Origin: Chloroflexota bacterium
GTDB lineage: Bacteria; Chloroflexota; Limnocylindria; Limnocylindrales; CSP1-4
Reading direction: 5' to 3'
Assembly (NCBI GenBank): GCA_021786915.1
Contig: JAJYMP010000424.1
Location: forward strand, 1-16,543
DNA length: 16,543 nt
This document shows positions 1-6,483 of the stretch, piece by piece (positions within the stretch are counted from its first letter, which is position 1; each line of letters opens with the position of its first letter). The notes beneath the pieces were generated by a model. That model did not search any database. It saw only the letters and a program-made list of their open reading frames with translations, and was not told the DNA's origin. The position numbers and the translations under genes are program-made.

Positions 1-410
1 TCATCGGCCCGGGATCGCTAGGCGGCGCGTCGACGCTGTGCCTCGAGGCGATGGTGATCGACGTCGAGGTGTACCGGGCCTGCCGGCGCGTGGCCAAGGG
101 CATTGGCGGCGGGATCGGGGAGCCCGACGTGGCCGAGGCGCTCGATGCGGTGGGGCCCGTCGGCGACTTCCTTGCGCGCAGGGCGACCCGAGACGCGGTC
201 CGCGGCGGCGAGTGGTTCGTGCCGCGCATCGGCTGGCACGGGCCGTGGGACCGGTTCGAGGCGGCCGGCCGCCCGGACATCCTCGACGAGGCGCGCGAGA
301 AGGCGTTCGCCGCCGTCAACGCGCACCGGCCGCTGCCGTTCGACGATGGGGTCGACGCGGCGCTCGCCCAGATCGTGCGAGACGCCGAGGCCGAGACTGC
401 GGCCGGCTGA
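1..410 (+). CDS. MttB-family methyltransferase, C-terminal part (5' truncated by window)
   Basis: This is the last 135 residues of a gene that begins before the window; the first whole codon is at 3 and the TGA stop is at 408-410. The translation starts IGPGSLGGAST and lines up along its whole length with the C-terminus of the complete protein at 590-2029 (IGYGEIDGDQT...), including the region preceding FLARRAT / FLAQPTS and the WxxxxR / WAAAER helix. The family (trimethylamine:corrinoid methyltransferase MttB and its non-pyrrolysine relatives, such as glycine betaine methyltransferase MtgB) moves a methyl group from a quaternary or tertiary amine to a corrinoid protein. The substrate cannot be told from this fragment. 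The ATG at 51 is internal, because homology extends upstream to the window edge. Together with the next gene it forms a tandem paralogous pair on the same strand. Confidence 0.75.
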   Translation, partial: IGPGSLGGASTLCLEAMVIDVEVYRACRRVAKGIGGGIGEPDVAEALDAVGPVGDFLARRATRDAVRGGEWFVPRIGWHGPWDRFEAAGRPDILDEAREKAFAAVNAHRPLPFDDGVDAALAQIVRDAEAETAAG

Positions 411-494
411 GCAGCGAGCGGGCGATCCCGCGGCTTCGCCGGCTGCGGCAGTTCGACGGGGTGCTGCATCTCGGCCTTCCCGCAGTGGAGACGT

Positions 495-543
495 GAGGCC
501 CGGGTCGGCCCGTCACCCGCGCCCGGGCGTCGGACCCGGCCTC
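495..543 (+). other. Large GC-rich hairpin between the two mttB-like genes
   Basis: GAGGCCCGGGTC (495-506) pairs with GACCCGGCCTC (533-543): 11 base pairs with a single bulged C. The enclosed loop can form an inner GCCCG/CGGGC stem. No run of T follows, so it does not look like a standard intrinsic terminator. It sits 47 nt before the start of the downstream gene and just upstream of a TAACGT (552-557) -10-like hexamer. It could be a terminator for the upstream gene, a processing site or a regulatory structure; the sequence alone does not decide. Confidence 0.45.
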
Positions 544-589
544 GGCTCTGCTAACGTCCTCGGGCGTCCACCACGCAAGGAGGAGCCGG

Positions 590-2029
590 ATGCGCCTCGA
601 TGCGGCCTACTTGGCGCCGTCAGAGATCGATCGCGTGCACGAGGCCTCGCTCCGGATCCTTGCCGAGACCGGCGTCCGGATCCATGGGGAACGCGGGCTG
701 CCGCTATTGGCCGATGCAGGCGCAGAGGTGGACGACGAGACCGCCGTCGCCCGGATCCCGCGCGACCTCGTCGAGCAGGCCCTCGCGCTGGCGCCGAGGC
801 ACTGGACCATGGGGGCCCGCAATCCAGCGCTCGCCGTCGGGCTGCCCTCGGCCCGCTCGGGCTTCTCGATCGACGGGACCGCCGCTTTCATGCGGGACTA
901 CGCCACTGGCGAGCGGCGCTATGGGACGAAGGCCGACATCACGGCCGCGATGCGGGTGCTGCGCGCGTGCGACCTGGCCGTGATGGCCTGGCCGCCGGTC
1001 GCGGCGTCGGATATGCCCGTCGGCTCCCGGCCGCTCCACGAGTTCGCCGCGATGCTGGCCGCCTTCGCCGGCCACGGCGAGCACGAGCTCCACCGCCGGG
1101 AGCAGGCGCCGTTCCTGCGAGCGATCATCGCCGCCTTCGCCGGGTCCGAAGCTGCCGCCCGCGAGCGCCACGAGGCGTCGCTGGTCTACTGCCCCGTGGC
1201 GCCCCTCGTCCACGACGGCCCGATGCTCGACGCGTACCTCGACCTCGGCGACCTGAACCTGCCGGTGATGGTCCTGCCGATGCCGGTCCCGGGCACCACG
1301 GGTCCCGCTTCGCTGCTCGGCAACATCGCGCTGGCCAACGCAGAGGCGCTGTCGTCGATCGTGCTGTTCCAGTTGGCGCACCCGGGCCGACCGATCGTGT
1401 ACGGCTCCGCGGTGGGCTCGATGGACTTCCGCTCCGGTGCGTTCCTCGCCGGGACGCCCGAGATGGCGATCCAGTCGGCCGCCCTCACGACCATGGGCGT
1501 CAGCTACGGTCTGCCGACCGCGGCGTCGGGCTGTGTCTCGGATGCCCACGACCTGGGCCCGGAGGCGTGCATCGAGAAGCTGCTCACCACGATCCCGCCG
1601 GTCGCGGCCGGTGCCGACATCGTCATCGGCTACGGCGAGATCGACGGCGACCAGACGCTCGCGCTTGAGCAGATCCTCGTAGACAACGAGCTCGCACACC
1701 TGTCGCTTCGCCTCGTCGAGGGCGTGGACGGGCGCGAGGGCGCGGAGCTGGTGGACGACACGGCCGAAGTGGGCCCGGGCGGCCATTTCCTCGCCCAGCC
1801 CACGAGCCGGCGCGCGGCGCGCAGCGGCGAGTTCTACGAGCCCTCGCTGATCGGGCGCGTCACGCGGGACGCCTGGGCTGCTGCCGAAAGGCCGTCGATG
1901 TACCGCAGGGCCCGTGAGCGCGTCGAGGCGATCCTCGCTGGTCCGGTCGTGGATCCAGTTCCTGACAGCGTGCTCGCGGAGGTGGACGTCATCCTTGCCG
2001 AGGCGGACCGGGCGCTCGGCGACGGGTAG
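590..2029 (+). CDS. MttB-family (trimethylamine/glycine betaine methyltransferase-like) protein
   Basis: A 479-residue protein of the MttB family. The N-terminus has the family's LRILAETGVRIHGERGLPLLADAGAEVD stretch in its usual place (about residues 22-49). It is followed by an IDGTAAFMRDYATGERRYGTK segment and a C-terminal IGYGEIDGDQT region. Characterised members transfer a methyl group from methylamines or betaines to a cognate corrinoid protein. Methanogen MttB carries pyrrolysine; this protein is full length without an internal TAG, so it belongs with the non-pyrrolysine relatives, whose substrates vary. The ATG at 590 is preceded by a strong Shine-Dalgarno, AAGGAGGAG (577-585), 4 nt upstream. 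No corrinoid protein or reductive activase gene is adjacent, at least within the window. It is the second of two tandem copies and ends 27 nt from a convergent gene. Confidence 0.85.
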   Translation: MRLDAAYLAPSEIDRVHEASLRILAETGVRIHGERGLPLLADAGAEVDDETAVARIPRDLVEQALALAPRHWTMGARNPALAVGLPSARSGFSIDGTAAFMRDYATGERRYGTKADITAAMRVLRACDLAVMAWPPVAASDMPVGSRPLHEFAAMLAAFAGHGEHELHRREQAPFLRAIIAAFAGSEAAARERHEASLVYCPVAPLVHDGPMLDAYLDLGDLNLPVMVLPMPVPGTTGPASLLGNIALANAEALSSIVLFQLAHPGRPIVYGSAVGSMDFRSGAFLAGTPEMAIQSAALTTMGVSYGLPTAASGCVSDAHDLGPEACIEKLLTTIPPVAAGADIVIGYGEIDGDQTLALEQILVDNELAHLSLRLVEGVDGREGAELVDDTAEVGPGGHFLAQPTSRRAARSGEFYEPSLIGRVTRDAWAAAERPSMYRRARERVEAILAGPVVDPVPDSVLAEVDVILAEADRALGDG

Positions 2030-2056
2030 GCCCGCCTCGGCGACCGGTCGGACGCG

Positions 2057-2518
2057 TCACGCCGGAACGAGCGTACTCGCCGCCATGGTCGCGAAGCTCT
2101 GGGTCATGTGCCTGACCGCGCGATCCAGGGCGTTGTGGTACACGTACCTATCGACCACTCCGGCGAACGTGCCCTCCATGCTGTAGTCGACGTCGATCGC
2201 GAACAGCGTCCCGCTGCCTGCCGGTTCAAGCCGGTAGAACCAGTCGCTGTCGCCCTTCTCGGCGTCCCGGCGCACGTGGATGAGGCGGCGGGGGACGACC
2301 TCCACCACCCTGCTCTTGTACGGCGTGCTCTGCCCGATCAGGTCGAGCATCGTGTCGAACGTCGTTCCCAATTGGTCGATCGGCCCGGTGATGTGCCAGT
2401 GCTCCATGTACGGGTTCCACTCGCGTTGCCGGTCCATCTGGCACAGCAGCTCGAAGACGCGCTCGACAGGCGCGTCGATCTGCGTCTGCTGATGCACGTG
2501 GTTCATGACTGAGCCCAT
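2057..2518 (-). CDS. SRPBCC-fold (START/polyketide cyclase-like) protein
   Basis: A 153-residue protein beginning MGSVMNHVHQQ. The opening QIDAPVERVFELLCQMDRQ followed by EWNPYM is the typical first strand and helix of the SRPBCC/START-like superfamily, which folds into a deep hydrophobic ligand pocket. The rest (IDQLGTTF, SRVVEVVPRRLI, WFYRLEP) matches alternating beta strands, and the end is a long helix. The open frame extends further upstream, but GGGAG lies about 6 nt before this ATG and the SRPBCC fold begins right after it, so 2518 is the chosen start. Members include aromatase/cyclases, lipid transfer proteins and stress proteins; no ligand can be inferred. It is transcribed toward the end of the mttB-like gene and divergently from the zinc-binding membrane protein gene. 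Confidence 0.75.
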   Translation of the reverse strand: MGSVMNHVHQQTQIDAPVERVFELLCQMDRQREWNPYMEHWHITGPIDQLGTTFDTMLDLIGQSTPYKSRVVEVVPRRLIHVRRDAEKGDSDWFYRLEPAGSGTLFAIDVDYSMEGTFAGVVDRYVYHNALDRAVRHMTQSFATMAASTLVPA

Positions 2519-2658
2519 GGGTGTCTCCCAGTCAAGTACGCGGGCCGGTCCCGCCAGTGGCTCGGCGCGGCTCTCGGCGGCACGACGTTTGGGCCGCGCG
2601 TCTCTGCCTCCTGCGTGTGCCGCACATGATCCCCGCATGTCGTGGCGTCTGCCAGAGA

Positions 2659-2677
2659 CCGAAGTCGCAAACTTCGG
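2659..2677. repeat. Perfect 7-bp hairpin in a divergent intergenic region
   Basis: CCGAAGT (2659-2665), a five-base CGCAA loop, then ACTTCGG (2671-2677). It lies between two divergent genes, so it is not placed as a terminator for either. The core GAAGTCGCAAACT recurs with one change at 10672-10684 (see that entry), suggesting a dispersed intergenic element or a protein-binding site. Confidence 0.5.
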
Positions 2678-2703
2678 CAGCAGCGCGGGGGCCCGGCCGC
2701 GAG

Positions 2704-2709
2704 TACCCT
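2704..2709 (+). promoter_or_regulatory. Candidate -10 (TACCCT), 7 nt before ATG 2717
   Basis: The hexamer fits the loose TANNNT pattern seen in high-GC bacteria and leaves only 7 nt before the start codon. No Shine-Dalgarno is present, which predicts a leaderless transcript. The match is weak on its own; its weight comes from the same spacing seen at selD, selA and the antitoxin gene. Confidence 0.35.
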
Positions 2710-2716
2710 TCGGCCG

Positions 2717-3301
2717 ATGAATCAAGCCCAGGGGCCGCTGCCCGCCGACGACGTGGACGAGGGGCGGCTGTTCTGCTACCGCCACCCGGATCGCGAGACG
2801 TGGGTCCGCTGCGGGCGCTGCGACCGGCCCATCTGCACGAGTTGCGCGATGCAGGGGCCGGTTGGCTTCCGGTGCCGCGAGTGCGGTCGGCCGGCGCGCG
2901 ACCCGATGGGCTCGTTCACGCCCGCCCAGCTGCTGGGCGGGCTGGCGGTGTCGGGCGGTGGCGGGCTCCTGGCGGCGGCGATCTCGGCCCGCTTCGGCCT
3001 GTTCGCGCTGTTCGTCGCGTTCTTCGCGGGCGGGCTCATCGCCCAGGCGGTCACCCGGGTCGTCGGCTACAAGATGGGCCCGGCGATGGACCTGCTCGTG
3101 TACGGCGGCATCATCGCGGGCGCGGCGGCCGCGTTCGGGATCATGAACGCCGACCTGATCTCGCTGCTCCTGGCGCACGGCGCGTCAGCGGGGGCCAGCA
3201 ATGGGCAGTCCGGCGTCGGCAGCTATCTCGCGAGCGAGGCGTTCTGGGCCGCGATCGGCGCCGCCGTGACCTGCGCCGGCGCCCGCACCCGGATGCGCTG
3301 A
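2717..3301 (+). CDS. Membrane protein with N-terminal B-box-like zinc-binding domain
   Basis: A 194-residue protein. Residues 20-56 hold eight regularly spaced putative zinc ligands: C20, H23, C32, C35, C40, C43, C53 and C56 (CYRHPDRETWVRCGRC, then CTSC, then CREC). This resembles the B-box-like zinc domain found at the front of some actinobacterial and Chloroflexota rhomboid proteases. Behind it there is no rhomboid Gly-x-Ser-x-Gly or catalytic His signature. Instead there are about three or four short Ala/Gly-rich hydrophobic segments from residue 75 on. The ATG at 2717 is chosen because the zinc domain follows closely and a -10-like TACCCT lies 7 nt upstream; the frame is open further 5'. 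Function is not recognised; a membrane-anchored metal-sensing or protein-binding role is possible. It ends 29 nt from the convergent selD. Confidence 0.7.
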   Translation: MNQAQGPLPADDVDEGRLFCYRHPDRETWVRCGRCDRPICTSCAMQGPVGFRCRECGRPARDPMGSFTPAQLLGGLAVSGGGGLLAAAISARFGLFALFVAFFAGGLIAQAVTRVVGYKMGPAMDLLVYGGIIAGAAAAFGIMNADLISLLLAHGASAGASNGQSGVGSYLASEAFWAAIGAAVTCAGARTRMR

Positions 3302-3330
3302 GGCCGAAGCGCCGGGCGAGACGTCGGCGG

Positions 3331-4491
3331 CTAGCGAAGAGCGACGCCGGGCGCCTCGCCGTCGGCCAGCCCCTCGACGACGCCCACCCGCCAAGCCTCG
3401 ACGCCAGCGCGGGCCAGCTCGGCCTCGACCGCGGCGAGGTTCGCGGCCGGCACGGCGGCCAGCAGCCCGCCCGACGTCTGGGGATCCTGGGCGAGCGCGA
3501 CGCGCTCCGGCGCGACCCGCGGACCGACGGTCAGGGCGGGAGCGGTGAACCGCCGGTTGTGCCCGGCCCCACCCGTCTCGACGCCCGCCCGCGCCGCCTC
3601 GAGAGCGCCGCCGAGCGCCGGAAGCGAGGCCGCCTCGAACGCGAGCCGCGTCCCCGACGCCCGCGCCATCTCGAGCCCGTGCCCGAGCAGGCCGAAGCCG
3701 GTGATGTCGGTCGCCCCGACGATCCCCTGACGGGCGAGGGCTTCTGACGCGACCCGGTTGAGCGCTCGCATCTGCGTGACGGCGGCTTCAAGGTCCGCGG
3801 CCGTGACGGCGCCCGACCGCCGCCCGCTCACCAGCAGGCCAGTCCCCAGGCGCTTGGTGAGCAGGAGCACGTCGCAGGGTCGTGCGCCGCCCTTGCGGAA
3901 CAGGCGGTCGGGATGCGCCGCGCCGACGACGGCCAGCCCGTACTTGGGCTCCGCGTCCTTGATCGTGTGGCCGCCGGCGAGGATCCCGCCAGCCTCGCGG
4001 ACCTTGGCCGCCGCCGCCTGGAAGATCGCCGCCAGCACCTCGCCGGGCAGCTCCTCGGGGAACGCCGCGATCGAGAGGGCGAACAGCACGCGGCCGCCCA
4101 TCGCGAACACGTCCGAGAGCGCGTTGGCGGCCGCGATCTCGCCGAATGCCGCCGGGTCGTCGACCAGCGGCGGGAAGAAGTCGAGCGTGCCCAGGATCGC
4201 GAGGTCGTCAGAGATCCGGTAGGCGGCAGCATCGTCGGGCGGCTCGAGGCCGGCGATCAGCCGCTCGGCGCCCCGCGTCGCGCCCTCGGCCGCCGCGGCG
4301 CCGTGGCCCGCCGCGGCGCCCTCGGCCGTCACGTCGAGCGTCGTCATGCCCTCGGCCATGCCCGTCTTCCCCGCCACGCCCAGCCCGGCCAGCGCGTCGG
4401 CCAGCAGGTCGGCGCCCAGCTTCGCGGCGCACCCGCCGCAATCGGTGAAGTCGGTGAGGCGGATCTTCGGGGGCTCGGGACGCGCCGTCAT
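3331..4491 (-). CDS. selD: Selenide, water dikinase (selenophosphate synthetase)
   Basis: SelD makes selenophosphate from selenide and ATP, the selenium donor for SelA. The 386-residue protein has the N-terminal LTDFTDCGGCAAKLGAD loop. C21 aligns with the catalytic Cys/Sec (E. coli C17) and K24 with the conserved lysine, so this is a cysteine form, not a selenoprotein. Other family landmarks are ISDDLAILGTLDFFPPLVDDP, ANALSDVFAMGG, GGHTIKD, ATDITGFGLLGH and DPQTSGGLL. An Ala/Gly-rich stretch at about residues 39-78 is longer than in E. coli SelD. The ATG at 4491 has no Shine-Dalgarno, but a TATGAT lies exactly 6 nt upstream, pointing to a leaderless mRNA. It is divergent from tRNA-Sec over a 71-nt gap, which ties both to the Sec pathway completed by selA-selB at 12148-15463. 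Confidence 0.96.
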   Translation of the reverse strand: MTARPEPPKIRLTDFTDCGGCAAKLGADLLADALAGLGVAGKTGMAEGMTTLDVTAEGAAAGHGAAAAEGATRGAERLIAGLEPPDDAAAYRISDDLAILGTLDFFPPLVDDPAAFGEIAAANALSDVFAMGGRVLFALSIAAFPEELPGEVLAAIFQAAAAKVREAGGILAGGHTIKDAEPKYGLAVVGAAHPDRLFRKGGARPCDVLLLTKRLGTGLLVSGRRSGAVTAADLEAAVTQMRALNRVASEALARQGIVGATDITGFGLLGHGLEMARASGTRLAFEAASLPALGGALEAARAGVETGGAGHNRRFTAPALTVGPRVAPERVALAQDPQTSGGLLAAVPAANLAAVEAELARAGVEAWRVGVVEGLADGEAPGVALR

Positions 4492-4497
4492 GCCCGG

Positions 4498-4503
4498 ATC
4501 ATA
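4498..4503 (-). promoter_or_regulatory. -10 element TATGAT for selD (leaderless)
   Basis: On the minus strand TATGAT is followed by 6 nt and then the selD ATG, so transcription would start at or next to the start codon. No convincing -35 hexamer is seen at the standard distance. Confidence 0.55.
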
Positions 4504-4548
4504 GGACGCGGCCAGCGCTGCCCGGTCGGTATCGGGGCCTGGGCCTCG

Positions 4549-4554
4549 TATGAT
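4549..4554 (+). promoter_or_regulatory. -10 element TATGAT for tRNA-Sec
   Basis: TATGAT lies 8 nt before the first base of the mature tRNA. Initiation about 7 nt after the hexamer would fall near 4561, predicting a precursor with only about 2 leader nucleotides. The -35 region (TCGGTA at 4526-4531) is a poor match. It is the mirror image of the selD -10 in the same 71-nt spacer. Confidence 0.5.
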
Positions 4555-4562
4555 CGCAGCGG

Positions 4563-4659
4563 GGGAGCGGATGGGTCCCGGTGGGCCTCCTGGTCTTCAA
4601 AACCAGTGGCGCGGCGCCCGGCGTCGCGCGGTGGGTTCGACTCCCACGCGCTCCCGCCA
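4563..4659 (+). tRNA. selC: tRNA-Sec (anticodon TCA)
   Basis: A 97-nt tRNA with encoded CCA (4657-4659) and G discriminator (4656). Acceptor: 4563-4569 pairs with 4649-4655, and the eighth pair expected for tRNA-Sec is a G-G mismatch (4570/4648). D arm: a six-pair stem 4573-4578/4583-4588 with a four-base CGGT loop, the long D stem typical of bacterial tRNA-Sec. Anticodon stem: CTGGT/ACCAG around loop CTTCAAA with TCA at 4597-4599. Extra arm: 7 pairs, 4609-4615/4623-4629 (one G-U), loop GCCCGGC. T arm: GTGGG-TTCGACT-CCCAC. It is charged with serine and converted by SelA; SelB delivers it to UGA codons. The shape and the nearby sel genes make this nearly certain. Confidence 0.97.
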
Positions 4660-4769
4660 GATTTCGGCATCTGCACGGCGATGGATACGGTTCGCGTCGG
4701 AGTTGTCACGGTCTGTGAAGGGCCGCGGCGCGGAGACTGCGTCCGTCGAAGGCCGCAGGGACCGAACGA

Positions 4770-4973
4770 ATGCCCAGCCCAACCAGCGCCGCCGGCAAGG
4801 CCGGATGCCCGGACGTCGGGCCAGTTCGCGGCGTCCGCGTCAGTCTGCGCGACGGCATTCCCGCCGAGGCGGACGACCTCCCCCTCACCGCCTTCCTCGC
4901 CGTCGGGCTGGTCGGGCTCGCGATGGGCCTCCTGAGCAGCGATCCGGCCCTGTTCCTCGCCTGGCTCCGCTGA
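4770..4973 (+). CDS. Small single-pass membrane protein, hypothetical
   Basis: A 67-residue open frame, MPSPTSAAGKAG..., with one hydrophobic segment at about residues 40-57 (LTAFLAVGLVGLAMGLL). No family is recognised. It is supported by an AGGGA-type sequence about 9 nt before the ATG and by its place 14 nt ahead of the methyltransferase gene on the same strand, as expected for the first gene of an operon. Chance open frames of this size are common in such GC-rich DNA, so it remains tentative. Confidence 0.4.
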   Translation: MPSPTSAAGKAGCPDVGPVRGVRVSLRDGIPAEADDLPLTAFLAVGLVGLAMGLLSSDPALFLAWLR

Positions 4974-4987
4974 CGGGCCGTGCGCCC

Positions 4988-5674
4988 ATGCCCTCGGGCG
5001 ACGCCGCGAGGATCTTCACCGGCATCGCCGGCTCGTATGACCGGGTTGCCACGGTCCTCTCGCTCGGCCAGGACCCGCGCTGGCGACGCGCCCTCGTCGA
5101 CGCCATTGACGCCTGCCCGACGGATCGCGTGCTCGACGTCGCGACCGGGACCGGCATGGTCGCTCAGGCGCTGCGCGACCGCTACGGCTGCACCGTGGTC
5201 GGGCTCGACCAGAGCCCAGGCATGCTCCGCCTCGCCCGGGCGCGCTATGGCGTCTTCGAGGACGTTGTCGAGGGCCGCGCCGAGCAGCTGCCGTTCGGCG
5301 ACGCGGCGTTCGACCACCTCAGCTTCACGTACCTGCTCCGCTACGTGGACGATCCTGCCGCGACGATGCGCGAGCTCGCGCGGGTCGTGAAGCCTGGCGG
5401 CCGAATCGCGATGGTCGAGTTCGGCGTGCCCCGTGGGCCTTGGCGCCCGTTGTGGCGCCTCTACACGCGCGTCGGCCTGCCGATCGCGGGGCGCGTCGTC
5501 TCCGCGAAGTGGTCCGCCGTCGGGGCGTTCCTCGGACCGAGCATCGAAGCGTTCCACGCGCGCTATCCGGCCGGGGCCCTTGAGCGCTGCTGGGCCGAGG
5601 CCGGCCTGGGCGATGTGCGGACCCGCCGGATGAGCCTCGGCGGCGGGATCGTGATGAGCGCGACGAAGCGATGA
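4988..5674 (+). CDS. UbiE/MenG-like SAM-dependent methyltransferase
   Basis: A 228-residue class I methyltransferase. IFTGIAGSYDR at residues 9-19 is the UbiE/MenG opening motif. VLDVATGTG (48-56) is the SAM-binding motif I, and VGLDQSPGML follows at the acidic ribose-binding position. LPFGDAAFDHLSFTYLLRYVDD, then KPGGRIAMVEFG, complete the fold. UbiE/MenG methylate the quinone ring in the last steps of ubiquinone or menaquinone synthesis. The length (about 230) fits, and the downstream UbiA-like membrane protein supports quinone or prenylated-lipid chemistry, but the substrate is inferred. The frame is open far upstream, through the tRNA; ATG 4988 is chosen because the UbiE motif begins a few residues after it. 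Its stop overlaps the next start (ATGA, 5671-5674), so the two are probably translationally coupled. Confidence 0.8.
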   Translation: MPSGDAARIFTGIAGSYDRVATVLSLGQDPRWRRALVDAIDACPTDRVLDVATGTGMVAQALRDRYGCTVVGLDQSPGMLRLARARYGVFEDVVEGRAEQLPFGDAAFDHLSFTYLLRYVDDPAATMRELARVVKPGGRIAMVEFGVPRGPWRPLWRLYTRVGLPIAGRVVSAKWSAVGAFLGPSIEAFHARYPAGALERCWAEAGLGDVRTRRMSLGGGIVMSATKR

Positions 5675-6429
5675 GCGCGACCGAGGCCGAGCAGGCCGGC
5701 GCGCCCGCCGGCGCGCCGTTCGCCCCGGCGTTCTACGCGTCTCGGGGCGGTGGCTGGCGCGACTACTGGACGCTGCTCCACCCGCCGTACACGGTGTGGC
5801 ACCTCTCGTACGTGCTCCTCGGCGCAGCGATCTCGCCTGCGCCGGACCCGCGGATCGTCGCCGGGGCGCTCGTCGCCTTCGGGCTGGCCGTGGGCGTGGG
5901 CGCGCACGCCTTCGACGAGCTGCGGGGGCGCCCGCTGCGCACCCGGATCCCGTCATCGGTGCTCGTGGCGCTCGGCTCGGGCGCGCTCCTGGGGGCCGTC
6001 GCGCTCGGCCTCGTCGCAGCGACGATGCTCGGGCCGCTCTTCCTGCCGTTCGTGGCAGCCGGCGCCGCGATCGTGGTGCTCTACGGCCTCGAGGCGCCGC
6101 TCGTTCACTCGGACGCCGGATTCGCGATCGGCTGGGGCGCCTTCCCGGTGGTCGCGGTGGGGTACGCCACTGGCGCCCACCCGCTGGCGATCACGCTCGC
6201 TGCGGGCGGGGCGGCGCTCCTGAGCCTCGCGCAGCGGCGGCTCTCGACCCGCGCCCGCTCGATCCGGCGCCGGGCGGTGCACGTGGCCGGCGAGATCGTC
6301 TACGCGGACGGCTCCCGGGAGGCGATCACCGCCCGGACGCTCATCAGCGTGCCCGAAGCCGCGCTGTCGATCCTGTGGATCGCGTCGTTCGCAACCGCGC
6401 TCGGGGTGCTGCTCGCCCGCTGGCTGTGA
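5671..6429 (+). CDS. Polytopic membrane protein, distantly UbiA prenyltransferase-like
   Basis: A 252-residue integral membrane protein with about six hydrophobic segments. Residues 29-44 (WRDYWTLLHPPYTVWH) resemble the entry helix of UbiA-type aromatic prenyltransferases. HAFDELRGRPLRTRIP (79-94) sits where UbiA proteins carry the first Asp-rich NDxxD motif followed by R-P-[LI]; here only D82 and the GRPL part are kept, and no clear second Asp motif is visible. It could be a divergent prenyltransferase or a non-catalytic relative. The 4-nt overlap with the upstream UbiE-like gene makes a joint role in quinone or polyprenyl-lipid maturation likely. A positively charged loop (RRLSTRARSIRRRAV) precedes the last segment. 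Confidence 0.6.
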   Translation: MSATEAEQAGAPAGAPFAPAFYASRGGGWRDYWTLLHPPYTVWHLSYVLLGAAISPAPDPRIVAGALVAFGLAVGVGAHAFDELRGRPLRTRIPSSVLVALGSGALLGAVALGLVAATMLGPLFLPFVAAGAAIVVLYGLEAPLVHSDAGFAIGWGAFPVVAVGYATGAHPLAITLAAGGAALLSLAQRRLSTRARSIRRRAVHVAGEIVYADGSREAITARTLISVPEAALSILWIASFATALGVLLARWL

Positions 6430-6444
6430 CCTGCTGCGCTGCCC

Positions 6445-6472
6445 GGCGCGGCGCGGCGCGGCGTGCGCCGCG
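6445..6472. terminator. GGCGC repeats and hairpin between convergent genes
   Basis: Almost four tandem GGCGC units (6445-6463) run into a hairpin CGCGGC-GTGC-GCCGCG (6457-6472). It lies between the ends of the UbiA-like gene (+) and the Fur-family gene (-), where a shared bidirectional terminator would be expected. No T-run is present on either side, so termination is inferred from position only. Confidence 0.4.
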
Positions 6473-6483
6473 GCCAGTTCGCC

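Noticed and set aside
408..587. Possible Sec or readthrough at the TGA ending the first mttB-like gene
   Set aside because: The frame after TGA is Arg/Ser/Cys-rich without family similarity, and the protein already ends where its paralogue ends.
103..1668. 521-codon open frame on + overlapping the mttB-like genes
   Set aside because: Its product is Arg/Ala/Pro-rich low-complexity sequence without motifs, while the other frame encodes recognisable MttB proteins; long antisense and out-of-frame open frames are expected at this GC content.
2027..2029. Possible pyrrolysine TAG in the second mttB-like gene
   Set aside because: The TAG is at the natural C-terminal end, not the internal position used by methanogen MttB, and no pyl genes are visible.
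2540..2570. CCACTG-like B12-box match on the minus strand upstream of the SRPBCC gene
   Set aside because: Only the short match is present; the rest of the cobalamin riboswitch consensus is missing.
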